Positions 47,787 to 56,186 of a stretch of DNA of 64,000 nt are shown piece by piece (position 1 is the first letter of the stretch; each line of letters opens with the position of its first letter). The translations under genes were made by a program, and so were the position numbers. The stretch spans positions 1,870,001 through 1,934,000 of the forward strand of contig NZ_WBOF01000001.1 in assembly GCF_009569385.1 (NCBI RefSeq), read 5' to 3'. Under the pieces are notes generated by a model. The model was not told the origin of the DNA. It did no database searches and saw nothing but the letters and a program-made list of their open reading frames with translations. The stretch is from Streptomyces kaniharaensis (lineage in GTDB: Bacteria; Actinomycetota; Actinomycetes; Streptomycetales; Streptomycetaceae).

Positions 47787-48407
47787 TCAGCCGTTCGCCC
47801 AGAGCGAGTTGACCCGGCTGCGCTCGGTGCTGTTCGGGTACGGGTTGGTGCAGGACGGGCCGGGGCCGCCGCCGGACATCAGCTCGCTGCAGGGGCCGGA
47901 GTAGTGGTCGGGCAGCCCGAGCACGTGGCCGGTCTCGTGCGCGGTGACGCGCACCGAGTTGTACTGACGGTTCTGCTGGTAGTCGAGGAAGATGTACCCG
48001 CGCCCGTGGCCGTCGGTGCTGGCGTACGAGCCGCGCGCGTCGTTGCCCTCGTAGTAGCGGAAGTCGGCGGCGGAGCCGGAGCGCAGCTGGACGTTGCGCA
48101 CCGAGCCGTTCCAGATCTGCGCTGCCCGTGCTATCTGGGTGCGGAACGTCGGGGCCTTGCTGGCGTCGTAGGTGACGGTGACGGTCGTCAGGGTCGGGTC
48201 GGCGGCCTGCTTCGCCTTCGCGGAGGCCATCACCGCCTGGAAGAACGCCTGGTTGTCGGCGGCCTCGGCATCCGAGCCGGCGTACGTCGAGGCGCTGTAG
48301 CCCTGGACGGCCGGGCCGGCGGGCGCGGCGCTCGCGGTGGTGGGCAGGGCCGCGAGGCCGGCGGCGAGGGCCAGACCGAGCGCGGCGGACAGCACGGATC
48401 GCTTCAT
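47787..48407 (-). CDS. snpA: Snapalysin (secreted zinc metalloprotease), copy A
   Basis: 206 residues from the ATG at 48407. Sec signal peptide [20 protein letters not shown] to ASA (residue ~27), a short propeptide, then the mature ~140-residue M7 protease. [15 protein letters not shown] gives the metzincin-like HExxHxxGxxD zinc site, and two Cys ([16 protein letters not shown]) form the expected disulfide. It differs from copy B mainly in the middle ([20 protein letters not shown]). Product is a small milk-hydrolysing neutral protease. It shares an upstream motif with copy B. Confidence 0.93.
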   Translation of the reverse strand: MKRSVLSAALGLALAAGLAALPTTASAAPAGPAVQGYSASTYAGSDAEAADNQAFFQAVMASAKAKQAADPTLTTVTVTYDASKAPTFRTQIARAAQIWNGSVRNVQLRSGSAADFRYYEGNDARGSYASTDGHGRGYIFLDYQQNRQYNSVRVTAHETGHVLGLPDHYSGPCSELMSGGGPGPSCTNPYPNSTERSRVNSLWANG

Positions 48408-48514
48408 GTGGGGGCTCCGATTCCTGGGGTGCGTGGCCGGTGGGGGCCGGCCGTGGGGGGCACCTGGTGAACGGGTGTGTGTGTTCACCGAGCTTCGGAC
48501 AGCGCGGCGGCGGG

Positions 48515-48552
48515 GCGGATGATGTCAACCGGCGATAGCACGGTCCAATACC
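48515..48552 (-). promoter_or_regulatory. Shared snapalysin promoter/operator block, copy A
   Basis: The 24-bp block from 48515 (containing GATGATGTCAACCGGCGATAG), then 6 variable bases, then CCAATACC. The same block with the same 6-base spacing precedes copy B. On the minus strand it contains TTGACA, a consensus -35 element, so it may combine the promoter with the LysR-type activator site. Confidence 0.6.
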
Positions 48553-48718
48553 CCTGGAATCGCCTACTTTTGAATCGACTTTGACTCGACTTGACCAGGG
48601 CCTTCCCCGGGGCATTCCGTTCCGCGGCCGGTCGGGCTCCGCCGCGGGGAAGCACCCGGACGGCGGGCCCGACCGATCGCGGCCGGACGGCCCGCTGCGC
48701 CCCGGTCGGGGCCTTCGG

Positions 48719-49345
48719 CTACGCCACGCCGTTCGCCCAGAGCGAGTTGACCCGGCTGCGCTCGGTGCTGTTCGGGTAGGGGTTGGTGCAGGACGGGCCG
48801 GGGCCGCCGCCGGACATCAGCTCGCTGCAGGGGCCGGAGTAGTGGTCGGGCAGGCCGAGCACGTGGCCGGTCTCGTGCGCGGTGACGCGCACCGAGTTGT
48901 ACTGCTGGTTCTGCTGGTAGTCGAGGAAGATGTACCCGTGGCCGTGGCCGTCGGTGCTGGCGTACGAGCCGCGCGGGTCGTCGCCCTCGTAGTACGAGAA
49001 GTCGCCCTGACTGCTCTCCTGGAGCTGGACGTTGCGCACCGAGCTGTTCCAGATCCGGGCGGCCTCGGATATCTCGCCGCTGAAGGACGGCGCGTTGCCG
49101 GTGTCGTAGGTGACGGTGACGGTCGTCAGGGTCGGGTCGGCGGCCTGCTTGGCCTTCGCGGAGGCCATCACCGCCTGGAAGAACGCCTGGTTGTCGGCGG
49201 CCTCGGCGGCCGAACCGGCGTACGTCGAGGCGCTGTAGCCCTGGACGGCCGAGCCGGCGGGCGCGGCGCTCGCGGTGGTGGGCAGGGCCGCGAGGCCGGC
49301 GGCGAGGGCCAGACCGAGCGCGGCGGACAGCACGGATCGCTTCAT
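48719..49345 (-). CDS. snpA: Snapalysin (secreted zinc metalloprotease), copy B
   Basis: 208 residues. Signal peptide identical to that of copy A, and nearly identical mature protein from [20 protein letters not shown] to the end, with the same [15 protein letters not shown] zinc site and two extra C-terminal residues. The most divergent stretch is [20 protein letters not shown] and [10 protein letters not shown]. It is directly next to the divergent LysR gene and is therefore probably the ancestral copy, with copy A a tandem duplicate that kept its own operator block. Confidence 0.93.
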   Translation of the reverse strand: MKRSVLSAALGLALAAGLAALPTTASAAPAGSAVQGYSASTYAGSAAEAADNQAFFQAVMASAKAKQAADPTLTTVTVTYDTGNAPSFSGEISEAARIWNSSVRNVQLQESSQGDFSYYEGDDPRGSYASTDGHGHGYIFLDYQQNQQYNSVRVTAHETGHVLGLPDHYSGPCSELMSGGGPGPSCTNPYPNSTERSRVNSLWANGVA

Positions 49346-49485
49346 GTGGGGGCTCCGATTCGCGGACGCGCCGGACCGCGCATGCCGGTGGGGGCCGGAC
49401 GCGGCGACGGCGGGCGTGTGGGGGCTCCCGGTTGGGGCCGGGAGTGTGTGCGCTGCCCCAGAGCTTCGACCCGCCCGGACCCGTC

Positions 49486-49523
49486 GCGGATGATGTCAAC
49501 CGGCGATAGGTCTGCCCAATACC
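49486..49523 (-). promoter_or_regulatory. Shared snapalysin promoter/operator block, copy B
   Basis: The 24-bp block at 49486-49509, 6 variable bases, then CCAATACC at 49516-49523. It sits about 140 bases upstream of snapalysin copy B and 80 bases from the divergent LysR start, so one site could serve activation of the protease and autoregulation. Confidence 0.6.
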
Positions 49524-49568
49524 GTGGGAGTGTCGCGTGTTGACGCCACGTCGGCCGGTGTCATGTCC

Positions 49569-49598
49569 TTGGCGAAGCGGGTCGGCGGCGTCTATGCT
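49569..49598 (+). promoter_or_regulatory. Leaderless promoter of the LysR gene
   Basis: TTGGCG, 18-base spacer, TATGCT, then 6 bases to the GTG start. With this spacing the transcript would begin at or next to the start codon, and no Shine-Dalgarno is present. Confidence 0.55.
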
Positions 49599-49604
49599 CC
49601 CGAC

Positions 49605-50777
49605 GTGGAGCTCGACGTGAGACACCTACGGGTGCTGTGCGCGATCGCCGACACGGGCAGCCTCCGCAAGGCCGCGCTCCAGCTCGGCATGACCCAGCCC
49701 TCGCTCACCACCCAGCTGCACCGGATCGAACGGACCATCGGCGGCACCCTGTTCACCCGCGAGCAGACCGGCAGCCGGCCCACCGCGCTCGGCCACTCGG
49801 TGCTGTCCCGGGCCCGGCCGGTGATCGCCGAGATGGCGGCGCTGGTCGCCGCCGCGCGCCAGGAGGCCCGGGAGTCGACCGGCGCCGGGAGCCGGCGGCG
49901 GCTGCGGATCGGCAGCGTCGGCAGCCGGACGGTCGCGGCCTGGCTGCGCCGGGTCCACGAGCGGCTGCCGGACACCGACACGACCATCCACGTCGACGTC
50001 TCCGCCAGTGCGCTGCTGCGGATGGTCGCCGCCGACCAGCTGGACGTGGCCTTCGTGCACGAGAGCGAGGGCTTCCCGCTGCGGGTGCCGGCGGACGCCG
50101 AGCACCGGGTGCTGATGGCCCGCGAGCCGCAGTTCGTCGCGCTCGCCGCCGGCCACCCGGCCGCCGCCCGGCCGGTCGTCCACCTCGCCGACCTCGCCGA
50201 GGACACCTGGATGGTGGACCCGACCGCCGACCACGAGTACGCGGCGATGCGAAGGGTGTTCACCGAGGCCGGGCTCAACCCCCGGGTGGTGCAGGTGCGG
50301 GACAACACCACCGCCGCCGACCTGGTCGCCTCCGGCGAGGCGGTCCGCCCCTGCCAGCCGACCTCCTTACCCGGCCCCGGCACGGTGGTGCGCCCGGTGC
50401 ACGGGGACCCGCTGGCCGTCCGGCTGCTGCTCGCCTGGCGGCCCCGCACGATCGGCCCGCACGCCCTGGACGCGCTGTACGGCGAACTGCGCGCCGCCTA
50501 CCTGGATCTGGCCCGGGTCAACCCGGCCTACCTGGACTGGCTGGCCCGGCACGAGCCGCGGCTGCTCGGGCTGCGCCCGGACGGCGCTCAGCCCTCCCGG
50601 GCGTGCAGCGCCACGCCCACGGCCACGAGCAGCGCGCACACCAGGCCCGCGGCCAGGACCCCGGAACCGCCGAGCACCGTGCACGCCAGCACCAGCACCG
50701 CACCGCCCGGCGCCAGCGTCTGCACGATGCCGGTCTTGGTGTGCCGGGAGTGCAGCAGCCAGACCGTGAACAGGTAG
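49605..50777 (+). CDS. LysR-family regulator of snapalysin (SnpR/MprR-like), TTA-containing, with C-terminal run-on
   Basis: 390 residues from the GTG at 49605. Winged helix-turn-helix at 1-60 (DVRHLRVLCAIADTGSLRKAALQLGMTQPSLTTQLHRIER), then the LysR effector domain to about 325. It is divergent from snapalysin copy B, the classical snpR-snpA or mprR-mprA layout, so it should activate the proteases. Codon TTA at 50367-50369 makes it a likely bldA target. Homologues end near residue 328 (position ~50590). Here the frame continues 63 low-quality codons into the 3' end of the convergent ltrA gene, suggesting loss of the original stop codon. Confidence 0.85.
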   Translation: MELDVRHLRVLCAIADTGSLRKAALQLGMTQPSLTTQLHRIERTIGGTLFTREQTGSRPTALGHSVLSRARPVIAEMAALVAAARQEARESTGAGSRRRLRIGSVGSRTVAAWLRRVHERLPDTDTTIHVDVSASALLRMVAADQLDVAFVHESEGFPLRVPADAEHRVLMAREPQFVALAAGHPAAARPVVHLADLAEDTWMVDPTADHEYAAMRRVFTEAGLNPRVVQVRDNTTAADLVASGEAVRPCQPTSLPGPGTVVRPVHGDPLAVRLLLAWRPRTIGPHALDALYGELRAAYLDLARVNPAYLDWLARHEPRLLGLRPDGAQPSRACSATPTATSSAHTRPAARTPEPPSTVHASTSTAPPGASVCTMPVLVCRECSSQTVNR

Positions 50778-51790
50778 AGCGCGGTGGGCACGGTGACCGT
50801 CGCGGTGGCGGCCGTCGCGGAGATCTCCGCCTGGTGCACGGCCGACTCCACCGCCACCTCCAGCCCGGCGCCGATCGCGGCCGCCGAGCCGAACACCACG
50901 TAGTGGCCGTAACCCCATGCGAACGCCTGCCGATTGGATCGCAGGTGTTCGTGCACCGGCCGGGCGAAGTAGATCCACCACGCCGTGAAGCAGATCAGCA
51001 GACCGCCGATCGCCACCGGCACCAGCCGGCCCACCTCGCCGTGCTCGTCCACCGCCGACTGCACCGCGACGGTCGCCGCCGCCACCGTCTCGCCGAGCAC
51101 GATCAGGGTGAACAGTCCGTACCGCTCGGCGATGTGGTGGGGGTGCCAGCTGGTCTGCGTCCGCAGCTCGGCGACGACCGGCACGGCCAGCTCGGCCAGC
51201 ACGCCGAGCGCGATGGCGAACGGCCGGGCGCCGTGCGGCAGTAGCAGCATCACCACCCAGCCGACCTGGCACACGGTGATCCCCGCCACGTACCGCAGGG
51301 CCACTTTTCGCGCCTCGCCCTGTTCGGACGCGGCCGCGCGCAGCCACTGGGTGACCATCGCGAGGCGCATCACCACGTAGCCGGCCACCGGCAGCGCCAG
51401 GTCCTGGGTGGCGAACAGCCGTGGCACACCGGCCGCGAGGATCAGCACCCCGGCGATCTGCACCAGCGTGGTGAGCCGGTAGGGCACGTCGTCGCAGTCG
51501 TACGCGGAGGCGAACCACGTGAAGTTCATCCAGGCCCACCAGATCGCGAAGAACGCCAGCACGTAGCCGCGCAGGCCCTCGCCGTAGTGCCCGGTCGCGA
51601 GGGCGTGGGCGAGTTCGCGCCCGGCCTGGCCGACGGCGACCACGAAGCAGAGGTCGAAGAACAGCTCCAGCGGCGTGGCGACCCGGTGCGGTTCGTTCCG
51701 GTCGCGCGGGACCATCCGGCGCACCGGGCGCAACTCAGCGGGATGCGGGCCGGGACGCGGGTGGCGTGCCGCGGAGTTGTCGCTGGTCAT
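50588..51790 (-). CDS. Low temperature requirement protein A (LtrA) family membrane protein
   Basis: 400 residues with about ten hydrophobic helices. The N-terminal family signature TPLELFFDLCFVVAVGQ (about 39-55) is followed by FAIWWAWMNFTWFASAYD, the central HHIAERYGLFTLIVLGETV and WWIYFARPV. LtrA was named for a Listeria cold-growth mutant; the biochemical role is unknown and transport is suspected. ATG start at 51790. Its last 190 bases overlap the run-on part of the convergent LysR frame. Confidence 0.9.
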   Translation of the reverse strand: MTSDNSAARHPRPGPHPAELRPVRRMVPRDRNEPHRVATPLELFFDLCFVVAVGQAGRELAHALATGHYGEGLRGYVLAFFAIWWAWMNFTWFASAYDCDDVPYRLTTLVQIAGVLILAAGVPRLFATQDLALPVAGYVVMRLAMVTQWLRAAASEQGEARKVALRYVAGITVCQVGWVVMLLLPHGARPFAIALGVLAELAVPVVAELRTQTSWHPHHIAERYGLFTLIVLGETVAAATVAVQSAVDEHGEVGRLVPVAIGGLLICFTAWWIYFARPVHEHLRSNRQAFAWGYGHYVVFGSAAAIGAGLEVAVESAVHQAEISATAATATVTVPTALYLFTVWLLHSRHTKTGIVQTLAPGGAVLVLACTVLGGSGVLAAGLVCALLVAVGVALHAREG

Positions 51791-52244
51791 GGCGCTGCTC
51801 CGGAGTGCGGGACGGACGCTGGACTGTTCCGCGCATCCTGGCAGCGGACCGCGCGCGGCGCACGCACCGGCGCGACCGGCACCCGGTTCGCCGCACGACC
51901 GTTACCGCCAGCTTTGCCCGCTTTTCCCCTTTTCGTCAGCCGTAGTTGACGTTCCGGTGCGCGAACCGGGTGACAGCGCGGCGGGTTCCGGGCGCGCCCC
52001 GCGCCGTACCGCACGACCCGCCGGACCGCCCCGCTAGATTCGTCCCCGGTTGGAAGAGCGCGGGCCCCCCGGGGCCCCACGACACGGGTGGCCTGCGAGC
52101 AACGCGGAAGGTCAAGGCGGGTGGTGGGACAGCGGGGGCGGCGCAGCCGCCGACCGGTCCGTGTCCCCACCACCTGCCTCGTGATCACCGCGCTGCTCGC
52201 CAGCGCCTGCCACGGTGTCGGTCTCGCCGCGTCCGCGGCGGGGA
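51791..52244. other. Intergenic region with a possible truncated lipoprotein leader
   Basis: 454 bases between ltrA and the substrate-binding protein gene. On the plus strand a TAGATT box at about 52033 is followed by a frame (52088 onward) whose middle reads RRPVRVPTTCLVITALLASACHG, a good lipoprotein signal with lipobox LASAC. The frame then runs into antisense of the neighbouring gene without a recognisable mature domain. Either chance or the remnant of a truncated lipoprotein gene. Nothing else is seen. Confidence 0.4.
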
Positions 52245-53948
52245 CTACTTCTCCCAGCCGATCTTGGTGTAGTCGGTCGTGGCCAGGCCGAACGCGCCGT
52301 AGTTGGCCAGGCCCTTGCGAACCGCCACCACGGTCGGCCGCTGGTAGAGCTCGACGGTGTGGCCGAGCTCCCAGATCCTGGCATCCGCCTGGTTGTAGTA
52401 CTTCGCGGCCTCGACCGGGTCGATCGTCCCGGCGCCCTTCTTGAGCAGCGCGTCGATCTCGGGGGTGCCGAGCTTGGAGTAGTTGCCGAAGACGTTGTCC
52501 CCCACCGGCAGACGGAAGTTGAGCAGGCTGGTGGAGAGCGGGAACGAGTCGGTGTTGCGCCAGCTGGCGATGTCGAACTTGCCCGGGTCCACGTACTTGG
52601 TGAAGAAGTCGTTCTTGGGCACCTTGTCCAGGTCGACCTTCACCCCGGCCGCCAGCCACATCGCCGCGGCCGCGGTGGCCAGGTCGATCTGGGCCTGCGG
52701 GGTGGAGTCGTTGATCACGAAGTGCAGCTCCAGCTGCCCGCCGTCCTTGGTGCGCGGCTGGCCGCTGCCCGTGTCCTTCCAGCCGGCCTCGTCCAGCAGC
52801 TTCTTCGCCGCGGGCAGGTCGAACTTCCCCCACTCGCCCGAGTTGTCCTGGTAGCCCACCTGGTTGGGCATGAAGATGTGATTGCCGAGCGGCTTGAACT
52901 CCACCGGCACACCGTTGTTGGCGATCTTGATCAGCGCGGAACGGTCCAGCGCCTTGCCGAGCGCCTGGCGCACCTTCCGGTCCGCCAGCGGACCGCCGCT
53001 GCCGAAGGAGATGTGCACCTCGTCCCACGGGCTGGCACTGCGGATCACAGTGTCCTTGGCGTCCTTGAGCTGGCCGTACGCGGTCGCGGTGGCGGCCGCC
53101 GCGAGGTCGATCTCGTTGTTGAGGTACGACTGGGTCGTCGCCGACTGGGACATCACCCGGAAGGTGATCTTCGCCGCCTTGGGCCTGGTGCCCCGCCAGC
53201 TCTCGTCGGGGACGAGGGTGAGCGTCTGGGCGGTCTTGTCGGCGACGCCGATCTTCAACGGGCCCGCGGTGATCGGGATCCGTTCGACCCAGCCCTTGTT
53301 GAAGTCGTCGGCGGTGGCGATCCCGGCCGCCGGGATCAGCGGGCGGAACAGGTTCTGCCAGTCCGCGTACGGCTCGGCGAAGGTGACCTTGACCTCGGTC
53401 GGGTCGGCGCCCTGCTCCACGGAGGAGATCAGCTCGTAGCCGGCGGAGTCGGCGATGTTGTAGCCATCCTTCTTGCCGTTGCTGGCCTCCCAGTCGGCCT
53501 TGAAGTCCTGGAAGCCGAGCGGCTTTCCGTCCGACCACCTGGCCTTCGGGTTGAGCTTGTAGGTGATCACCTGCGGGGCGGTCGAGGTGACCCCGGCCTC
53601 CACCAGGTAGTCCGGGTTCGCCCGGAAGGTGCCGGAGGCGTCGGTGGTGAAGAGGTCCGGCTCCAGGGCCCGCATGATGTCCACGGCGTCGCCGTAGCGG
53701 CCGTCCACCTGGAACGGGTTCCACTGGGTGATCCACTGGTACAGCGGGAGGCGCACCTCGCCGCCGTCCTTCAGCTGGTCCAGCGGCTTGGGGTTGATGT
53801 CGTTCGCGTCCAGTCTCGGCGGCTCGCTCTTGGCGACGTCGCCGACGGACCCTCCGCCGGCCGAGGTGCACGACGTCACCGCCAGAGCAACGGCGACGGC
53901 GAGGGCGGTGGCCCGGCCGAGGCGGCGGACCGTGCTGGCAGCGTCCAT
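52245..53948 (-). CDS. Peptide ABC transporter substrate-binding lipoprotein
   Basis: 567 residues from the ATG at 53948, with AGGGGGA upstream. Lipoprotein signal with lipobox VTSC (Cys near residue 28). SBP_bac_5 fold: YQWITQWNPFQVDGRY, ITYKLNPKARWSDGKPL, NHIFMPNQVGYQDNSGEWG and KYYNQADARIWELGHTVELYQ. It captures peptides or related solutes outside the membrane for the permease/ATPase genes encoded divergently to the right. No other transporter genes are near, so these four genes form one system. Confidence 0.92.
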   Translation of the reverse strand: MDAASTVRRLGRATALAVAVALAVTSCTSAGGGSVGDVAKSEPPRLDANDINPKPLDQLKDGGEVRLPLYQWITQWNPFQVDGRYGDAVDIMRALEPDLFTTDASGTFRANPDYLVEAGVTSTAPQVITYKLNPKARWSDGKPLGFQDFKADWEASNGKKDGYNIADSAGYELISSVEQGADPTEVKVTFAEPYADWQNLFRPLIPAAGIATADDFNKGWVERIPITAGPLKIGVADKTAQTLTLVPDESWRGTRPKAAKITFRVMSQSATTQSYLNNEIDLAAAATATAYGQLKDAKDTVIRSASPWDEVHISFGSGGPLADRKVRQALGKALDRSALIKIANNGVPVEFKPLGNHIFMPNQVGYQDNSGEWGKFDLPAAKKLLDEAGWKDTGSGQPRTKDGGQLELHFVINDSTPQAQIDLATAAAAMWLAAGVKVDLDKVPKNDFFTKYVDPGKFDIASWRNTDSFPLSTSLLNFRLPVGDNVFGNYSKLGTPEIDALLKKGAGTIDPVEAAKYYNQADARIWELGHTVELYQRPTVVAVRKGLANYGAFGLATTDYTKIGWEK

Positions 53949-54274
53949 GGGTGTCCCCCTGATGTGGTCGACAGGAACGGGAGCGGGAAGGGGAGTTGCG
54001 CCCCGCGAGGTGTGGCGGGGCTTGAGCGTGGGCAGCCAATTCGGCACCGGGCCAGCAGAACGTAACAGCCACTCAGTTCTACGACCAGAGGCAGGAGTTG
54101 ACATCTGATCCAGACGTCATACGGCGCAACACTCCCGCAACGCCACGGCCGTACACCGCTGCAACACTCTGACCTGCTGCCTCCCAGACCGGCCCGCACC
54201 GGGCCACCGACCGAAGGCCACCACCCGATGCCCACCAGACGCGTCGGCCCCGCCCCCACCCCGGGCGGCCGTTG
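53949..54274. promoter_or_regulatory. Divergent promoter region of the peptide transporter
   Basis: 326 bases between the substrate-binding gene (minus) and the permease operon (plus). TTGACA at 54098-54103 with TACGGC 16 bases further is a possible plus-strand promoter. No gene or clear operator palindrome is seen. Confidence 0.4.
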
Positions 54275-55255
54275 ATGCTCCGCTACCTGGCGAAGCGGCT
54301 GAGCTACTACGCGGTGCTGCTGATCGCCGCCGTGTTCCTGGCGTACGCGATATCCGCGACCGCCCTCCAACCGCGCACCTACTTCGAGGCCAAGGTCCCC
54401 CGGCCCGCCGCCGAATCGGTCGAGCGTCAGCTCACCGACCTCAACCTGAACGACCACACCCCGGTGGTCGTCCGCTTCGGCCACTGGGCCGGCGGCATGC
54501 TCCACGGCGACCTCGGCCGGACCATCCACGACACCCCGGTGGCGGACGACTTCGGCCGGCGGGTGTGGGTCTCGCTGCGACTGCTGCTGATCGGCAGCCT
54601 GCTCGGCATGGTGCTCGGTGTCGCGGCCGGGGCCTGGAGCGCCGTGCGGCAGTACCGGATCTCCGACCGGCTGCTCACCCTGTTGTCCTTCGTCCTGCTC
54701 TCCACCCCGGTCTTCCTGGTCGCTCTCTTCCTCAAGAACGGCGCCATCGCCGCCAAGGACGCGGCCGGTCACGAGGTCGTCCCGTTCACCGGCTACGAGA
54801 CCCCGGGGCTCGCCGGCGGCCTCGGCACCCACCTCGCCGACTGGGCGCTCCACCTGCTGCTGCCCACCATGTCGCTGGCACTGCACGGCCTCGCCACCTA
54901 CAGCCGTTACCAGCGCGGCATCATGCTCGACGTGCTCGGCTCGGACTACCTGCGCACCGCCGAGGCCAAGGGCCTCACCCGCGGCCGCGCCCTGCTCAGG
55001 CACGGGCTGCGGACGGCCGTCATCCCGATGTCGACCATGTTCGCCTACAGCTTCCTCGGCATCTTCACGGGTGCGGTGTTCACCGAGACCATCTTCGGCT
55101 GGCACGGCATGGGCGAGTGGCTGATCCAGTCGATCAACGAACAGGACGTCAACTCCGTGGTGGCGGTCAACCTGTTCACCGCCGTCGTGGTGCTCGGCTC
55201 CGGCTTCCTCGCCGACACCCTCCACGCCGCCCTCGACCCGCGCGTGCGGTCCTGA
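54275..55255 (+). CDS. Peptide ABC transporter permease (DppB type)
   Basis: 326 residues from the ATG at 54275; a TTG directly before it is also open. Six membrane helices. The first lies right at the N-terminus (LSYYAVLLIAAVFLAYAIS), then a periplasmic stretch with FGHWAGGMLHGDLGRTI and the cytoplasmic EAA loop DYLRTAEAKGLTRGRALLRHGLR, which docks on the ATPase. Pairs with the DppC-type permease 16 bases downstream. Confidence 0.92.
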   Translation: MLRYLAKRLSYYAVLLIAAVFLAYAISATALQPRTYFEAKVPRPAAESVERQLTDLNLNDHTPVVVRFGHWAGGMLHGDLGRTIHDTPVADDFGRRVWVSLRLLLIGSLLGMVLGVAAGAWSAVRQYRISDRLLTLLSFVLLSTPVFLVALFLKNGAIAAKDAAGHEVVPFTGYETPGLAGGLGTHLADWALHLLLPTMSLALHGLATYSRYQRGIMLDVLGSDYLRTAEAKGLTRGRALLRHGLRTAVIPMSTMFAYSFLGIFTGAVFTETIFGWHGMGEWLIQSINEQDVNSVVAVNLFTAVVVLGSGFLADTLHAALDPRVRS

Positions 55256-55271
55256 CCGGAGGTGACCTGAC

Positions 55272-56186
55272 GTGACCACCATCGTCGCGGACGAACCCGT
55301 CACGGCGCCCCGGGCCACCGGGCGCGGCCGGCTCGTCCTCACCCGGCTGCTCGCCGCCCGCGCGGCCGTCACCGGGGCCGCCGTCGTCCTGCTGCTGTTC
55401 GCGCTCGCCTTCGGCGGCCCGTACCTGACGCCCTGGGACTACGCCACCCCGGACTTCACCGCGCTGCACCAACCGCCGTCCGCCCAGCACTGGTTCGGCA
55501 CCAACGGGATCGGGCAGGACGTCTTCGCCCAGGTCGTCCGCGGGCTGCAGAAGTCGCTGATCATCGGTCTGCTGGTGGCGCTGTTCTCCACCGTGCTGGC
55601 CGGTCTGGTCGGCGCCTGTGCGGGCTACTTCGGCGGCTGGACCGACCGGGCGCTGGTGTTCCTGGTGGACCTGCTGCTGGTCTTCCCCAGCTTCCTGATC
55701 ATCACCATCGTCTCGCCCCGGCTGAAGAGCACCGGCTGGCTCGCCTTCGTCCTACTGCTCGCCCTGTTCAACTGGATGATCACCGCCCGGGTGGTCCGCT
55801 CCATGACGATCTCGCTGCGCGAGCGCGAATTCGTCCGCGCCGCACGGTTCATGGGCGTCCGGCCGCTGCGGATCATCAGCCGGCACATCCTGCCGAACGT
55901 CGCCTCCTTCCTCATCATCGACGCCACCATCGCCGTCGGCGGCGCCGTGATGAGCGAGACCGCGCTCTCCTACTTCGGCTTCGGCGTCAAACCGCCGGAC
56001 GTCTCGCTCGGCACCCTGCTCGCCGCCGGCACCAGCGAAGCCCCGGTGTTCCCCTGGCTGTTCTACTTCCCCGCCGGGCTGCTGGTGCTGTTCGTCCTCG
56101 CCGTCAACCTGATCGGCGACGGGCTGCGCGACGCCCTCGACCCCACCGCCGGGACGCCCCGCCGAGTCCGCAGGAAGAAGCCGTGA
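55272..56186 (+). CDS. Peptide ABC transporter permease (DppC type)
   Basis: 304 residues from a GTG with GGAGGTGA upstream. An N-terminal cytoplasmic tail, the DppC-type first helix (AAVVLLLFALAFGGPYL), WFGTNGIGQDVFAQVVRGLQKS, and the EAA loop EFVRAARFMGVRPLRIISRHILPN. Six predicted helices. Its TGA overlaps the GTG of the ATPase gene by 4 bases, so translation is coupled. Confidence 0.92.
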   Translation: MTTIVADEPVTAPRATGRGRLVLTRLLAARAAVTGAAVVLLLFALAFGGPYLTPWDYATPDFTALHQPPSAQHWFGTNGIGQDVFAQVVRGLQKSLIIGLLVALFSTVLAGLVGACAGYFGGWTDRALVFLVDLLLVFPSFLIITIVSPRLKSTGWLAFVLLLALFNWMITARVVRSMTISLREREFVRAARFMGVRPLRIISRHILPNVASFLIIDATIAVGGAVMSETALSYFGFGVKPPDVSLGTLLAAGTSEAPVFPWLFYFPAGLLVLFVLAVNLIGDGLRDALDPTAGTPRRVRRKKP

